DNA of 64,000 bases from Acidobacteriota bacterium. GTDB lineage: Bacteria; Acidobacteriota; Vicinamibacteria; Fen-336. The position numbers and the translations under genes are program-made. Each line of letters opens with the position of its first letter. Position 1 is the stretch's first letter. Below the pieces are notes generated by a model that was not told the origin of the DNA, did not search any database, and was given only the letters and a program-made list of their open reading frames with translations. This document shows, one piece after another, positions 43,943 through 52,683 of the stretch. Location of the stretch: assembly GCA_011526565.1 (NCBI GenBank), contig WYBL01000145.1, positions 1-64,000 of the forward strand, in the 5' to 3' direction.

Positions 43943-45558
43943 TGGCCGCGAAGAAGAAGCAGAACACCGCGAAGCTCACCCGCCGCCGCGCGCTCGTCTC
44001 GGTCTACCGCAAGGACGGCATCGTCGATCTCGCCCGCGGCCTCGCCGAGCGCGGCTTCGAACTCGTCTCCACGGGCGGCACCGCCGATGCGCTGCGCGAG
44101 GCGGGGCTCGCCGTGATCCCGGTGTCCGACGTCACGGGCTTCCCGGAGATCCTCGACGGTCGCGTCAAGACGCTGCACCCGAAGGTCCACGGCGGCCTGC
44201 TCGCCCGCCGTGACCAGGCCGCGCACATGGCCGCGCTCGTGGAACACGGCATCGCTCCGATCGACGTCGTCGTCGTCAACCTCTACCCGTTCGAGGATGC
44301 GGTCGCCAAGGGTGCCTCGTTCGACGAGGCCGTGGAGATGATCGACGTCGGCGGGCCGAGCATGCTGCGCGCCGCCGCCAAGAACTTCCGCCACGTGGCC
44401 CCCGTCGTCGACCCGGCCGACTACCCGCTGCTGCTCGAGCAGCTCGATCGCGAGGGCGGCATCGACGGCCCGACCCGGCTCTACCTCGCGCAGAAGGCGT
44501 TCCGCCACTCGTCCCGCTACGAGGCGGCGATCGCCGGCTACCTCTCGCAGTGCGAGTGGAAGGACGAGGCGGCGAGCTACGGCCCCGCGGAGGCCGAGGA
44601 GGTGTTTCCGTACCGCCTCGCGCTGTCCTTCGAGAAGGTCCAGGACCTGCGCTACGGCGAGAACCCGCACCAGCGCGCCGCGTTCTACTCGGACCTCGGC
44701 TCCACCCTCTATTCGGTGGCTGCCGCCCGCAAGCTGCAGGGCAAGGAGCTCTCGTTCAACAACATCCTCGACCTCGACGCCGCCTGGCGGCTGGTCACGG
44801 AGCTCGACGCACCGGCCTGCGTGATCGTCAAGCACACCAATCCCTGCGGCGTCGGCGTCAGCGCGGGCTCGTCGCTGCTCGAGGCGTGGGAGCGGGCCTG
44901 GGCGTGCGACCCGGTTTCGGCCTTCGGCGGCATCGTGGCGTTCAACCGCAAGGTGGACGCCGCGCTGGGCGCGAAGCTCGCGGAGGTGTTCCTCGAGGCG
45001 CTGATCGCGCCCGGCTTCGAGGCGGCGGCCAAGAAGGCGCTGGCCGCGAAGAAGAACCTGCGGGTGATGGCGATGGACACCACCTCGATCCACAAGGTCA
45101 GCGGCTTCGACCTGCGGCGGGTGATGGGCGGGCTGCTGGCCCAGGAGTGGGACCGCAAGCGCTTCGACCGCGCGAGCTGTGACGTGGTCAGCAAGCGCAA
45201 GCCGAGCGACGAGGAGTGGGCGGCGCTCGAGCTCGGCTGGAGCGTCGTCAAGCACGTCAAGTCGAACGCGATCGTGTTCGCCAACGCGCAGCAGACGGTC
45301 GGCGTCGGCGCGGGCCAGATGAGCCGGGTCGACGCCGCGCGCCTCGCCGCCCACAAGGCGGCCCTGCCGCTCGCCGGCACGATCGCCGCGTCGGATGCTT
45401 TCTTCCCGTTCCGCGACGGCGTCGACGAGATCGCCAAGGCGGGAGCCACGGCGGTGATCCAGCCGGGCGGCTCGGTCAAGGACGAAGAGGTGATCCGCGC
45501 GGCCGACGAACACGGCCTGGCGATGGTCTTCACCGGGGTCCGCCACTTCCGCCACTGA
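43942..45558 (+). CDS. purH: Bifunctional AICAR formyltransferase/IMP cyclohydrolase
   Basis: The 538-residue enzyme performs the last two steps of IMP synthesis. The N-terminal IMP cyclohydrolase domain has LVSTGGTADALREAGL, VSDVTGFPEILDGRVKTLHP then KVHGGLLARR and VVVNLYPF. The C-terminal transformylase has RYGENPHQRAAFY, ELSFNNILDLDAAW, the catalytic KHTNPCGVG and NAIVFA/QTVGVGAGQMSRVD. A short Lys-rich extension (MAAKKKQNTAKLTRRR) precedes the domain. Translation is coupled to the upstream exported-protein gene. Confidence 0.97.
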   Translation: MAAKKKQNTAKLTRRRALVSVYRKDGIVDLARGLAERGFELVSTGGTADALREAGLAVIPVSDVTGFPEILDGRVKTLHPKVHGGLLARRDQAAHMAALVEHGIAPIDVVVVNLYPFEDAVAKGASFDEAVEMIDVGGPSMLRAAAKNFRHVAPVVDPADYPLLLEQLDREGGIDGPTRLYLAQKAFRHSSRYEAAIAGYLSQCEWKDEAASYGPAEAEEVFPYRLALSFEKVQDLRYGENPHQRAAFYSDLGSTLYSVAAARKLQGKELSFNNILDLDAAWRLVTELDAPACVIVKHTNPCGVGVSAGSSLLEAWERAWACDPVSAFGGIVAFNRKVDAALGAKLAEVFLEALIAPGFEAAAKKALAAKKNLRVMAMDTTSIHKVSGFDLRRVMGGLLAQEWDRKRFDRASCDVVSKRKPSDEEWAALELGWSVVKHVKSNAIVFANAQQTVGVGAGQMSRVDAARLAAHKAALPLAGTIAASDAFFPFRDGVDEIAKAGATAVIQPGGSVKDEEVIRAADEHGLAMVFTGVRHFRH

Positions 45559-45592
45559 AACGCCGGGCTGCGGGCGCGCGACGGGCTTCAGC

Positions 45593-46600
45593 TCAGCGCA
45601 GGCTCGACAGGCCGACGAACGCGCCGCCGTTGCGGTCGCACAGCGCGCGCATCAGGGTCGCGAAGCGGACCCCGGTCTCTTCGGGCCACTCGGTCTGCGA
45701 GAAGAGCGTGGGGAAGCCGATGGCGTGGACGCGCACCCGTCGCCCGCCGCCCGCGCGCGCGTTCATGCGGTCGACGGTCTCCACCACCTGCTGTATCGAG
45801 TCGCCCGTGAACTCGTCGCCCAGCACGTAGATGCTGACCCGCTTGTCCGGCGTGGCGAAGGCGCGGATCGCGGCCTCGATGCCCTCGACCGGGCTCGAGT
45901 TGCTGAACGAGTTCCAGCTCCGCAGCCGGTCGAGCACGGCCTGGCGCCGGGCCGGCGTGTCGGGGATCCACTTGCCCGCGTAGCTCGGGAACAGCGGGCC
46001 GCCTTCGTCGTTGAGCACCTGCAGGCCGCGCACCTTCGGGTACGCGTCGAGCGCCTCCGCCATCTTGCGCAGCATCGCGCTCCACGCGTAGCGCTGCATC
46101 GAGCCCGAGGTGTCGATCACGAAGATCACGTACTCGCTGTCGACCGGGATGCCGCCCACCGGCGCGTCCGGGGGCTGCGGACGCGCCGCCGCCTGCGCCT
46201 GCAAGCGCTTCATTTCTTCGCTCAGTTCCTGCTGAGCGGCCAGCAGCCGGCCCTCGATCTTCTCCTGCACCTGCGAGAGCTCGCGGCTGGCCGCGAACCG
46301 GCCCTGGATCTGCGACAGGTCGCCCTGCAGGCGGGCGACGGCCGCGCGCTCGTCGGAGAGCTGGACCTCGCGCCCGCGCAGCTCGCGGACCAGCAGCTCG
46401 GCCTCGCCGCGCAGTTCGAAGAGCTGGGCCTCCAGCCGCGCCAGGCGGCCGTCGAGTTCCAGCTTCGCGGCCTCGGCCGCGCGCGGCTCGCCGATCCGCA
46501 CCAGCACCAGCAGCAGGATCATCGCGCCGAAGCCGCAGCAGATGCAGTCGAGGAACGAGAGGCTGAACACCTCCACCCCGCGCCGCTCGCGCCGTCTCAC
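45593..46600 (-). CDS. Membrane-anchored VWA-domain protein, second of a tandem pair
   Basis: The 335-residue protein has an N-terminal membrane helix (about 16-36) containing SFLDCICCGFGA, a coiled coil (about 42-138) and a C-terminal von Willebrand A domain whose metal-ion site is intact (FVIDTSGSM, Asp163-Ser165-Ser167). This single-helix, long periplasmic layout mirrors ExbD/TolR/MotB, the mobile partners of ExbB/TolQ/MotA channels, with the Asp at the start of the helix as a candidate proton carrier. It overlaps the previous paralogue by GTGA. It is the last gene of the leftward cluster. Confidence 0.85.
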   Translation of the reverse strand: MRRRERRGVEVFSLSFLDCICCGFGAMILLLVLVRIGEPRAAEAAKLELDGRLARLEAQLFELRGEAELLVRELRGREVQLSDERAAVARLQGDLSQIQGRFAASRELSQVQEKIEGRLLAAQQELSEEMKRLQAQAAARPQPPDAPVGGIPVDSEYVIFVIDTSGSMQRYAWSAMLRKMAEALDAYPKVRGLQVLNDEGGPLFPSYAGKWIPDTPARRQAVLDRLRSWNSFSNSSPVEGIEAAIRAFATPDKRVSIYVLGDEFTGDSIQQVVETVDRMNARAGGGRRVRVHAIGFPTLFSQTEWPEETGVRFATLMRALCDRNGGAFVGLSSLR

Positions 46601-47685
46601 GGCCAGTCCCGCGACGGCGTCAGGAACGAGCCGCCGGTCGCCATCGCCAGCTTCCAGAAGGCCGAGGGCGCCATCGGGTCGCCCTCCATCGGCAACAGGA
46701 TGGTGCCGACGGGCACCCCGCGCGGCAGCGCGTCGACCGCGCGCTCGAAGAGCCGCAGCCGGTCGCGGCCGCTCACCGTCCGCTCGCGTGGCGCCGTGCG
46801 GCCCTGGGTCGGCAGGCCGTCGGTGATCAGCAGGATGTTGTCGGGCCGCGGCTCCAGCGCCGCCGCAGCGGTGAACGCCGCCAGCAGGCTGGTGCCGCCC
46901 TCGGGCGCCGTCTGCTTCAGCGCCTGCACCGCCGCCTCGAGCGCCTTGGGGTCGCCCGCGTCGAGCCAGGTCCCCTCGCTGCCCGCGACCACGGCGCGCG
47001 CGGAGACGTCGAACGCGTAGACCTGGAAGCGGGCGTCGCGCGGCATCTGGGTCGCCAGCCAGTCGACGGTCTTGACCGCCTGCTGCCACTTCGCCGCGCG
47101 CCGGCGCTCGTCCGGCGCGAGGTGCCGGCGCCGCACCGCGTTGACGATGGTGTCGGCCAGCATGCTCGCGGATGCGTCGACCAGCACCAGGATGCGGCGG
47201 CCGCCGACCTTGAGGCCCGTCAGGTACTGGCGTTCACCGTCGCCGACATGGGCCCGCACCCGGTCGCCGGGGACCTCGGCGCTCGGCACGCCGCCGGAGA
47301 GCCGCTTCGTGCCCTCCTCGAGCGACTTGAGGTCGGCCTTCAGCTTCTCGATCGCCTCCCTTCGCGCGAGCGTCGACTGGTCGAAGGTCGCGAGTTCCTC
47401 CTGCGACTGGCGGAGCGCCGCGAGGATCCGCGTCGACAACCCGCGCGCCTGGGAGCGCTGCTCCTCGACCTGGCGCAGCGAGTTGCGCAGCGCGACCAGC
47501 CGGCGCTCGCCCTCCTTCACCTCCTGGGCCACCCGGTCGACCTCGGCGCGCAGCGGCGTGTTGGGGTCGTCGCGGCGCTGGGCGGCCGAGCTGACGATCA
47601 TGAAGATCAGCACCGTCGCCCCGAAGCCGCAGCAGATGCAGTCGAGGAACGAGAGGCCGAAGACCTCAGCCTTGCGGCGCGCCAT
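46597..47685 (-). CDS. Membrane-anchored VWA-domain protein, first of a tandem pair
   Basis: The 362-residue paralogue has the same N-terminal helix signature LSFLDCICCGFGATVLIF (about 11-31), a long coiled coil (about 46-130) and a VWA domain with complete MIDAS parts: VLVDASASM (Asp170), EGGTSLLAAF and NILLITDGLPTQG. Like its neighbour it looks like an ExbD/TolR-type partner in which the peptidoglycan- or TonB-binding part is replaced by VWA. The ATG at 47685 lies 20 bases inside the end of the HSP70-like gene, showing tight coupling. Two different VWA partners may form a heterodimer. Confidence 0.85.
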   Translation of the reverse strand: MARRKAEVFGLSFLDCICCGFGATVLIFMIVSSAAQRRDDPNTPLRAEVDRVAQEVKEGERRLVALRNSLRQVEEQRSQARGLSTRILAALRQSQEELATFDQSTLARREAIEKLKADLKSLEEGTKRLSGGVPSAEVPGDRVRAHVGDGERQYLTGLKVGGRRILVLVDASASMLADTIVNAVRRRHLAPDERRRAAKWQQAVKTVDWLATQMPRDARFQVYAFDVSARAVVAGSEGTWLDAGDPKALEAAVQALKQTAPEGGTSLLAAFTAAAALEPRPDNILLITDGLPTQGRTAPRERTVSGRDRLRLFERAVDALPRGVPVGTILLPMEGDPMAPSAFWKLAMATGGSFLTPSRDWP

Positions 47686-48748
47686 CCCCGCTCACCCGGA
47701 TGCGCGCGGTCGCGCCCTGCGCGTCGCCGCCACCCGTCTCCATCCGCGTCACGAACGGCAGCGCGCCGTGCGAGGCGCCACCCTCCGCGCCCAGGCGCAG
47801 CGCCCCGGAAATCGCGGCCTCCTCCGGCAGTTCGACGACCGACAGGCCCGGCAGCGCGGCGAGCCGTGCCGCGAGGCCCGGCACGGCCGCGGCGCGCGGC
47901 GAGAGCAGCAGCGACGCGCCCGCCGGCGCCAGCGCCCGCGAGCGGCGGACGAGGTCGTCGCGCAGCGGCGCCGCCCACTCCTCGACCCGGGCCCGGACCA
48001 GCCTGACGGCGTGGCGGCGCCCGCCAGCGTCCAGCGTGGCCGACGTCTCGTCGCGATCGCGCAGCGCCGCGAGCCACGAGTCCAGGTGGTCGTGCAGGGC
48101 CTGCTCGCTGGCGGCGTCGTGCAGCGGGTCGAAGCGGGTCTCGCGCACGAAGGCGGCGGCGACGCCGCGGGCGATCGCCTCGCGCAGTCCCGCCAGGCCG
48201 CCCGCGCTGGCCACGTCGACGTTGCCGCGCTCGACGGCGGAGTCGATCTGCAAGGAGGTGAGGAGCGTTCGGTGCAGCGACACGTCGACGTGAAGGGCGG
48301 CACCTTCGCGCGGCGTGGCGGCTGCCGCGGCGACGGCGGCGTCGATCAGGCCGCACGCCGGCAGCCCCGCGGCGCGCGCCACGCCGAGCAGCAGGCCGAG
48401 CTGGGCCTCGGAGTACCACCCGGGCACCGCGAAGGTCGTCGCCGCCGGCTCCACGAGCCGCAGCTCGGCCACCGTGGCCTGCAGGTGGGCGTGGGCGAGG
48501 TCGGCGTTGCGCAGGTGATCGGGGAACGGGGCGCCCGCCGGCGCGGTGTCGAGCCGGTCCCAGAACCGGTCGTGGGCGTGCAGCGGCCTGAGCCGCTCCA
48601 CGCGCAGGGCCTCGCGGCCGACCAGGAGCCGCGCGCCGTCGATCACCGCGAGCCCGGGCGACGGCGCGGGCAGCCGGAGGCCGGCCAGCGCGCCGCCGCC
48701 GCGGGCGACGAGCCCCGTGTCGGCGAGCTCGAGGGCGAGTGCTCTCAC
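47666..48748 (-). CDS. Degenerate HSP70/actin-fold protein in the channel-VWA cluster
   Basis: The 360-residue product resembles the nucleotide-binding half of HSP70: ALELADTGLVARGGGAL in place of the phosphate-1 loop, TTFAVPGWYSEAQLGLLLGV then ARAAGLPACGLIDAAVAAAA corresponding to the VPAYFND-QR...INEPTAAALA region, and HVDVSLHRTLLTS where HSP70 has DLGGGTFD. The loops have lost the canonical glycines, and the substrate-binding domain is absent, so ATP hydrolysis is doubtful. The GTG start at 48748 overlaps the channel gene stop (GTGA). It may be a cytoplasmic regulator of the channel. Confidence 0.65.
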   Translation of the reverse strand: MRALALELADTGLVARGGGALAGLRLPAPSPGLAVIDGARLLVGREALRVERLRPLHAHDRFWDRLDTAPAGAPFPDHLRNADLAHAHLQATVAELRLVEPAATTFAVPGWYSEAQLGLLLGVARAAGLPACGLIDAAVAAAAATPREGAALHVDVSLHRTLLTSLQIDSAVERGNVDVASAGGLAGLREAIARGVAAAFVRETRFDPLHDAASEQALHDHLDSWLAALRDRDETSATLDAGGRRHAVRLVRARVEEWAAPLRDDLVRRSRALAPAGASLLLSPRAAAVPGLAARLAALPGLSVVELPEEAAISGALRLGAEGGASHGALPFVTRMETGGGDAQGATARIRVSGDGAPQG

Positions 48749-49536
48749 GCGATCCGCAGCCGCTGCAGCAGCCGGCGGTCGATCCAGGTCTCTGCGTCGC
48801 GCACCAGGCGCTCCTGCTGCTCCTGCAGGTGGTGCAGCAGGAACATCAGCACCAGGCTCAGCAGCAGCGCGATCAGCGTCGAGTTGAAGGCGGTGCCCAG
48901 GCTCTGGGTGACGCCGCCGAGGTCGCCCTGCATCGCGCGGTGGGCCTGGGCCATGGCGTCGCCGATGCCGCGCACCGTGCCGATGAAGCCGATCGCGGGG
49001 ATCGCCCAGGCGATGTAGCGCAGCAGCGACATCTCGGAGTCGAGGCGGTCCGTCTCGGCCTCGCAGATCTCGCGGCCGCGGGCCGAGGCGTCGGCGATCG
49101 AGCGGGTGGCGCCGAAGCGGTGCAGCGCGGCCAGCGCGGCGCGCGGCAGCAGCGTCTCGCGCTCCGGCCCGGGCAGGGCCTCGAGCTGGCGCGCCCACTC
49201 GCGCACGTCCTCCGGCAGGATCGTCATGCCGTCGGCGAGCGGCAGCAGGTCGCGCTCCAGCAGAGCGCGCTCGCGGCCGTTGACGACGCGCTTTCTGGCG
49301 ATCATTGCCAGCGCCCACAGCATCAGCACCAGCTCGGCCTGCTGCTCGTAGTCGCGCAGCAGCACCCACGGCGAGCGCTCCTGGACGTAGGCGGGATCCT
49401 CCTTCATGCGCTCCGCCTGCTCCGCGAGCACCGCCTCCGCGCGCGGCCTCACGACCGCCATGTAGGCGGCCTGCACGCACAGCGCGGAGAGGGCCAGCGC
49501 CGCCGCCTGGTAGGCGAACTCCGAGGGGCGGCGCAT
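48745..49536 (-). CDS. MotA/TolQ/ExbB-type proton channel protein
   Basis: The 263-residue membrane protein has helices at about 9-29, 65-80, 173-195 and 217-236. The last two carry the family signature IPAIGFIGTVRGIGDAM and GTAFNSTLIALLLSLVLM, matching the pore helices of TolQ/ExbB/MotA (GFLGTVxGI and a Thr in the last helix). Such channels form pentamers around two copies of an ExbD/TolR/MotB partner and convert ion flow to rotation or pulling. No ExbD, TolR or MotB is nearby; the two VWA proteins are the candidate partners. It overlaps both flanking genes. Confidence 0.85.
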   Translation of the reverse strand: MRRPSEFAYQAAALALSALCVQAAYMAVVRPRAEAVLAEQAERMKEDPAYVQERSPWVLLRDYEQQAELVLMLWALAMIARKRVVNGRERALLERDLLPLADGMTILPEDVREWARQLEALPGPERETLLPRAALAALHRFGATRSIADASARGREICEAETDRLDSEMSLLRYIAWAIPAIGFIGTVRGIGDAMAQAHRAMQGDLGGVTQSLGTAFNSTLIALLLSLVLMFLLHHLQEQQERLVRDAETWIDRRLLQRLRIA

Positions 49537-49694
49537 CAGATGTCCACCGGGAAGGCGACCGCGCTGTCGGCCGGCACCTGCTCGGACGGCACGAAGGCCT
49601 CGATCGGGTCCTGCCAGGCGCGGGCCGACAGCGCCGCCAGCAGGGCGGCGAGGGCCAGCAGCACGACGTCGCGGCGGAGCGCGGGGGTGCGCAT
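49536..49694 (-). CDS. Small single-pass membrane or exported protein
   Basis: This 52-residue product has one hydrophobic segment (RDVVLLALAALLAALSARAW) and a short tail PSEQVPADSAVAFPVDI. I chose the ATG at 49694 because AGGAGG lies just before it. An upstream in-frame ATG at 49706 overlaps the SUMF1 gene stop and adds four residues. The end overlaps the start of the channel gene by one base. A small accessory subunit of the channel complex is a reasonable guess. Confidence 0.55.
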   Translation of the reverse strand: MRTPALRRDVVLLALAALLAALSARAWQDPIEAFVPSEQVPADSAVAFPVDI

Positions 49695-49702
49695 GTTCCT
49701 CC

Positions 49703-51619
49703 TCATTCGGCGGGGCGGGCGACGCGGAAGCCCACGTCGGGGCGAGCCGTCGCCGAGTAGTCGCGGAACGACAGCCGCAGCTCGGTGACCGTGGCGTGCA
49801 GGTAGCTGGCGCCGAGGATCACGTGCAGCGCGCCTTCCGGCGGACCCATGGGGTCCTTCTCGAAGTTCGGGGCGGGGATCGCGTAGACGTCGTGGACCCA
49901 CTCGGCGACGTTGCCGCCGGTGTCGAACAGGCCGAGCGGGTTGGCGGGAAAGCGGCCGGGCGGCGCGGCGGCCGCGAAGCCGTCGTCGTAGCCGGGGATC
50001 ACCGCGGGCAGCAGGCCACGCGCCGACTCGTCGGCGTAGTTGCCGGAGCGCGCCGCCACCGGCAGCGCGGCGCCCCACGGGTACTTGAGGGGCGTGCCCG
50101 CGGGGTAGCGGGCGGCCCGCGTCCACTCCGCCTCGGTCGGCAGCCGGTAGCCGTTGCCGGGCGGAGACGCGGCGACCAGGGTGCCGCCCTTCGCCACGTA
50201 GGCCGGCGTGCGGCCCTCCTGTTCGCTCAGCCAGTTGCAGTAGGCGGCGGCGTCCTCCCAGCTCACCCGCACCACCGGCAGGTCGTCGGTGTCGAGCGAG
50301 AATCGCTCGAGCGCCCCGGACGAGTGGCCGGGGCGGAAGCGGCGGAACTCGCCGTTCGTCACCTCGCGCAGGCCGATGTAGTAGGGCCGCGTGATCTCCA
50401 CCTCGCGCTGCACTTCGTTGGCGCGGCGCCCTGGCTCGCGTCGCGAGGCGCCGGTCGCGAAGCGCAGGCCGCGCACCATCCGCAGTTCGTGGCCGCCCGC
50501 GCCGCGCAGCACCTCGGGCCGCGCCGCTTCGCCCGCCGGCTTCAGCGCGACCTTCAGCACCTGCGGGAAGCCGGGCTGCGGGGTCAGCGCGACGCGCTGC
50601 GCTTCGTGACCGTCGCGGCGGACCTCGAACTCGTGCGGGCGCGCCGGCAGCTTCAGCGTCTCGCCCGAGCGCCCGCGCGGGACGCCGTCGACGCGCACCT
50701 CGGCGTCGGCCGGCCGCACGTCGAGCGTGACCTCGCCCAGCAGCGGGACCAGCGGCACCGTCTCGGACCGTGACTCGCCGCGCGCGAGGCTCACCTCGAG
50801 CCGCGCGGTCTCGTGCGCGTGCAGCGAGAGCTGCACGGCCTGGGCGCGACCTGCTGGCAGCTCCAGCTCGAGCGGCGTGCGGCCCCGGAATGCGCCGTCC
50901 ACGGTGACGCTGGCGCCGCTCGGCTCGCTCGCGAGCGCGAAGCGACCCGTCGCGGGGAGGCGCGTGGCCGCGGCCGTCGCGGCGTCGGGGCTCGGCCTGG
51001 CCTCCGGCGCGGGGCTCGGCGTGGGGACCGGCGTCGGCGAAGGCGTGGGCTCGGGCGTCGCAGCCGGCGTCGCGCTCGCCGAAGGCGCGGGCGCAGCGTC
51101 CGGTCGTGTCACACCGCCGCGCCTGCCGAGCGTCCAGGCGCCGAAAGCGACCAGCAAGGCGAGTGCGCCCAGTGCGATCCAGGCCCAGGAACCGGAGGTG
51201 CCGCCAGCAGTGGCCCGCGGTTCCGCCAGCGCGCGCGGCTGGAAGTCCAGCGGGTGAATCCGCGCGCCCGGCGCGGCCGGGGCGGCGGGTGCCGGGCTCG
51301 CCGTGGCGGCGGGCGGAGCGGCGTCGCGCGCGACGTGCAACACGGGCCCCGCGGCCGTCGCGCGGAAGGTGAGGGTCGCCGCGCCGGCGCGCAGCGTGTC
51401 GCCGTCGCGCAGCCAGCGCGAGGCGGTCAGCGCCGCGCCGTTGCAGGAGAGCGCACCCAGCGGGTCGGTGGGCTGCACGAACACGTCCGCGCCGTCGAGG
51501 CCGAGCCAGCCGACCGCCTCGCGGCCGTCCCAGCCGGGCAGCGCGATGCCGTCGCCGCCGAGCGCAACCGGGAACGCGTGGTCGCCGGCGCCCGGCTCGA
51601 CGCGCAGCCGCGCGCTCAC
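49703..51619 (-). CDS. FHA-like, PEGA-repeat and SUMF1-like membrane protein
   Basis: The 638-residue protein has a cytoplasmic FHA-like N-domain (about 1-97, LSCNGAALTASRWLRDGDTL), a transmembrane helix (about 144-165), a Pro/Thr-rich linker (about 171-213), two PEGA repeats (about 222-370, SGASVTVDGAFRGRTPLELE and ADAEVRVDGVPRGRSGETL) and a formylglycine-generating-enzyme-like domain (about 375-638, PVVRVSWEDAAAYCNWLSEQ then GYRLPTEAEW, GNVAEWVHD). The active-site cysteine pair of true FGE is missing in the LGASYLH...SFRDYSATARPDVGFR end. It likely binds partners across the envelope. ATGA overlap with the TPR gene. Confidence 0.8.
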   Translation of the reverse strand: MSARLRVEPGAGDHAFPVALGGDGIALPGWDGREAVGWLGLDGADVFVQPTDPLGALSCNGAALTASRWLRDGDTLRAGAATLTFRATAAGPVLHVARDAAPPAATASPAPAAPAAPGARIHPLDFQPRALAEPRATAGGTSGSWAWIALGALALLVAFGAWTLGRRGGVTRPDAAPAPSASATPAATPEPTPSPTPVPTPSPAPEARPSPDAATAAATRLPATGRFALASEPSGASVTVDGAFRGRTPLELELPAGRAQAVQLSLHAHETARLEVSLARGESRSETVPLVPLLGEVTLDVRPADAEVRVDGVPRGRSGETLKLPARPHEFEVRRDGHEAQRVALTPQPGFPQVLKVALKPAGEAARPEVLRGAGGHELRMVRGLRFATGASRREPGRRANEVQREVEITRPYYIGLREVTNGEFRRFRPGHSSGALERFSLDTDDLPVVRVSWEDAAAYCNWLSEQEGRTPAYVAKGGTLVAASPPGNGYRLPTEAEWTRAARYPAGTPLKYPWGAALPVAARSGNYADESARGLLPAVIPGYDDGFAAAAPPGRFPANPLGLFDTGGNVAEWVHDVYAIPAPNFEKDPMGPPEGALHVILGASYLHATVTELRLSFRDYSATARPDVGFRVARPAE

Positions 51620-52650
51620 AGTGCCTCCGTGCAGCGCACGTCGAGCGGGGCCGGGGCGCGCCCGGGCTCGACCACCAGCGTGCGCCTCACGTCGCGGAAG
51701 CCGGGCCGGCTGCCGATGACGGTGTAGGTGCCGGGCTTCAGCTCGAGCGCCCGCTCCTCCAGCAGCCCGACGCGTCCCACGCGCAGCACCGTCACCTCGG
51801 TGCGGCCGTCGGAGCGCAGCACCACCCGGACCGGCACGCGCGCCGCGGCGAGCGCGCGCTCGACGCCCGCGATCCGCTCCCGCAGCCGCGGCCCGGGGTT
51901 CTCCTCTTCACGCGCCCGCTGCAGCGTCCGCTCGGCCTCGCGCGCCACCTCGTCGGCGCCCAGCCGCTCGGGCCGGGCGACGTACAGCTCGAGCTGGTCG
52001 TGCAGCGCCGCCAGCGCCAGGCTGCGCGCCCGGCCCTCGAGCGCGAACGCCAGTGCCGGGTCCTGGGCGAGCGCCGCCTCGTGCTCGGCTCCGGCCACCC
52101 GCCAGTCCTCGCGCGCCGCCGCCGCCGCCGCCTGCTCGCGGTGGAGCGCGATCGCCGCCAGCCGTGCGCCCTGCCGTGCGCGGGCCAGCCCGTCCGTGGC
52201 CTCTGGGGCACCGGGCCGCGCGGCCGCGGCCCTGGCGAAGGCGTCCTCTGCTTCGTCCCACGCGCGGCGCTCCAGCGCGGCGAGGCCCGTGCTCATCGCG
52301 TCGACGAAGCCGTCGTCCTGCGGCGCGGGACGCGACCGCGCCGCAGGACGCGGGGGAGTCGCGCGCGGACTCGCTTCGGCGCGGGCGACGGGAGCCGGTG
52401 CGAGTGAAGCGTCGGGCGCCGACGCGGGCCGCACGGGGCCCGCCGGGGCGGCCTCGAGCGGACCCTCGAACGGGGGCCCGGGCTCTGCGGGCGCCACGAG
52501 GCGATCGCCGCGGAGCGCGAACCAGGCGGCGCCCGAGGCGCTCACCACGAGCCCCGCGGCCAGCGCGGCGAGCACGCCCGCGCGCGAGCGTGCCGGCGGT
52601 CGCGACGGCCTTTCCACGCGCGGCGGGGGGACGAGGCGCACCGGCGTCAC
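51616..52650 (-). CDS. Single-pass membrane protein with TPR-like and PEGA-like regions
   Basis: The 344-residue product has a basic N-terminus, a membrane helix (about 25-48), a Pro/Ala-rich linker (about 55-115), a TPR-like helical section (about 116-230, LAALERRAWDEAEDAFARAA then AARPGAPEATDGLARA) and a C-terminal PEGA-like beta domain (about 265-344, RALELKPGTYTVIGSRPGF read here as ALELKPGTYTVIGSRPGFRD). It resembles the paired PEGA/SUMF1 protein next to it. The start overlaps nothing upstream (33-base gap), while its stop overlaps the next ATG. Confidence 0.7.
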   Translation of the reverse strand: MTPVRLVPPPRVERPSRPPARSRAGVLAALAAGLVVSASGAAWFALRGDRLVAPAEPGPPFEGPLEAAPAGPVRPASAPDASLAPAPVARAEASPRATPPRPAARSRPAPQDDGFVDAMSTGLAALERRAWDEAEDAFARAAAARPGAPEATDGLARARQGARLAAIALHREQAAAAAAREDWRVAGAEHEAALAQDPALAFALEGRARSLALAALHDQLELYVARPERLGADEVAREAERTLQRAREEENPGPRLRERIAGVERALAAARVPVRVVLRSDGRTEVTVLRVGRVGLLEERALELKPGTYTVIGSRPGFRDVRRTLVVEPGRAPAPLDVRCTEAL

Positions 52651-52683
52651 GCGGGCCCCACGCGGGTTCGCATGCCGGGAATG

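Noticed and set aside
49703..51619. Active formylglycine-generating enzyme with a sulfatase target
   Set aside because: The active-site cysteines are missing, and no sulfatase gene is nearby.
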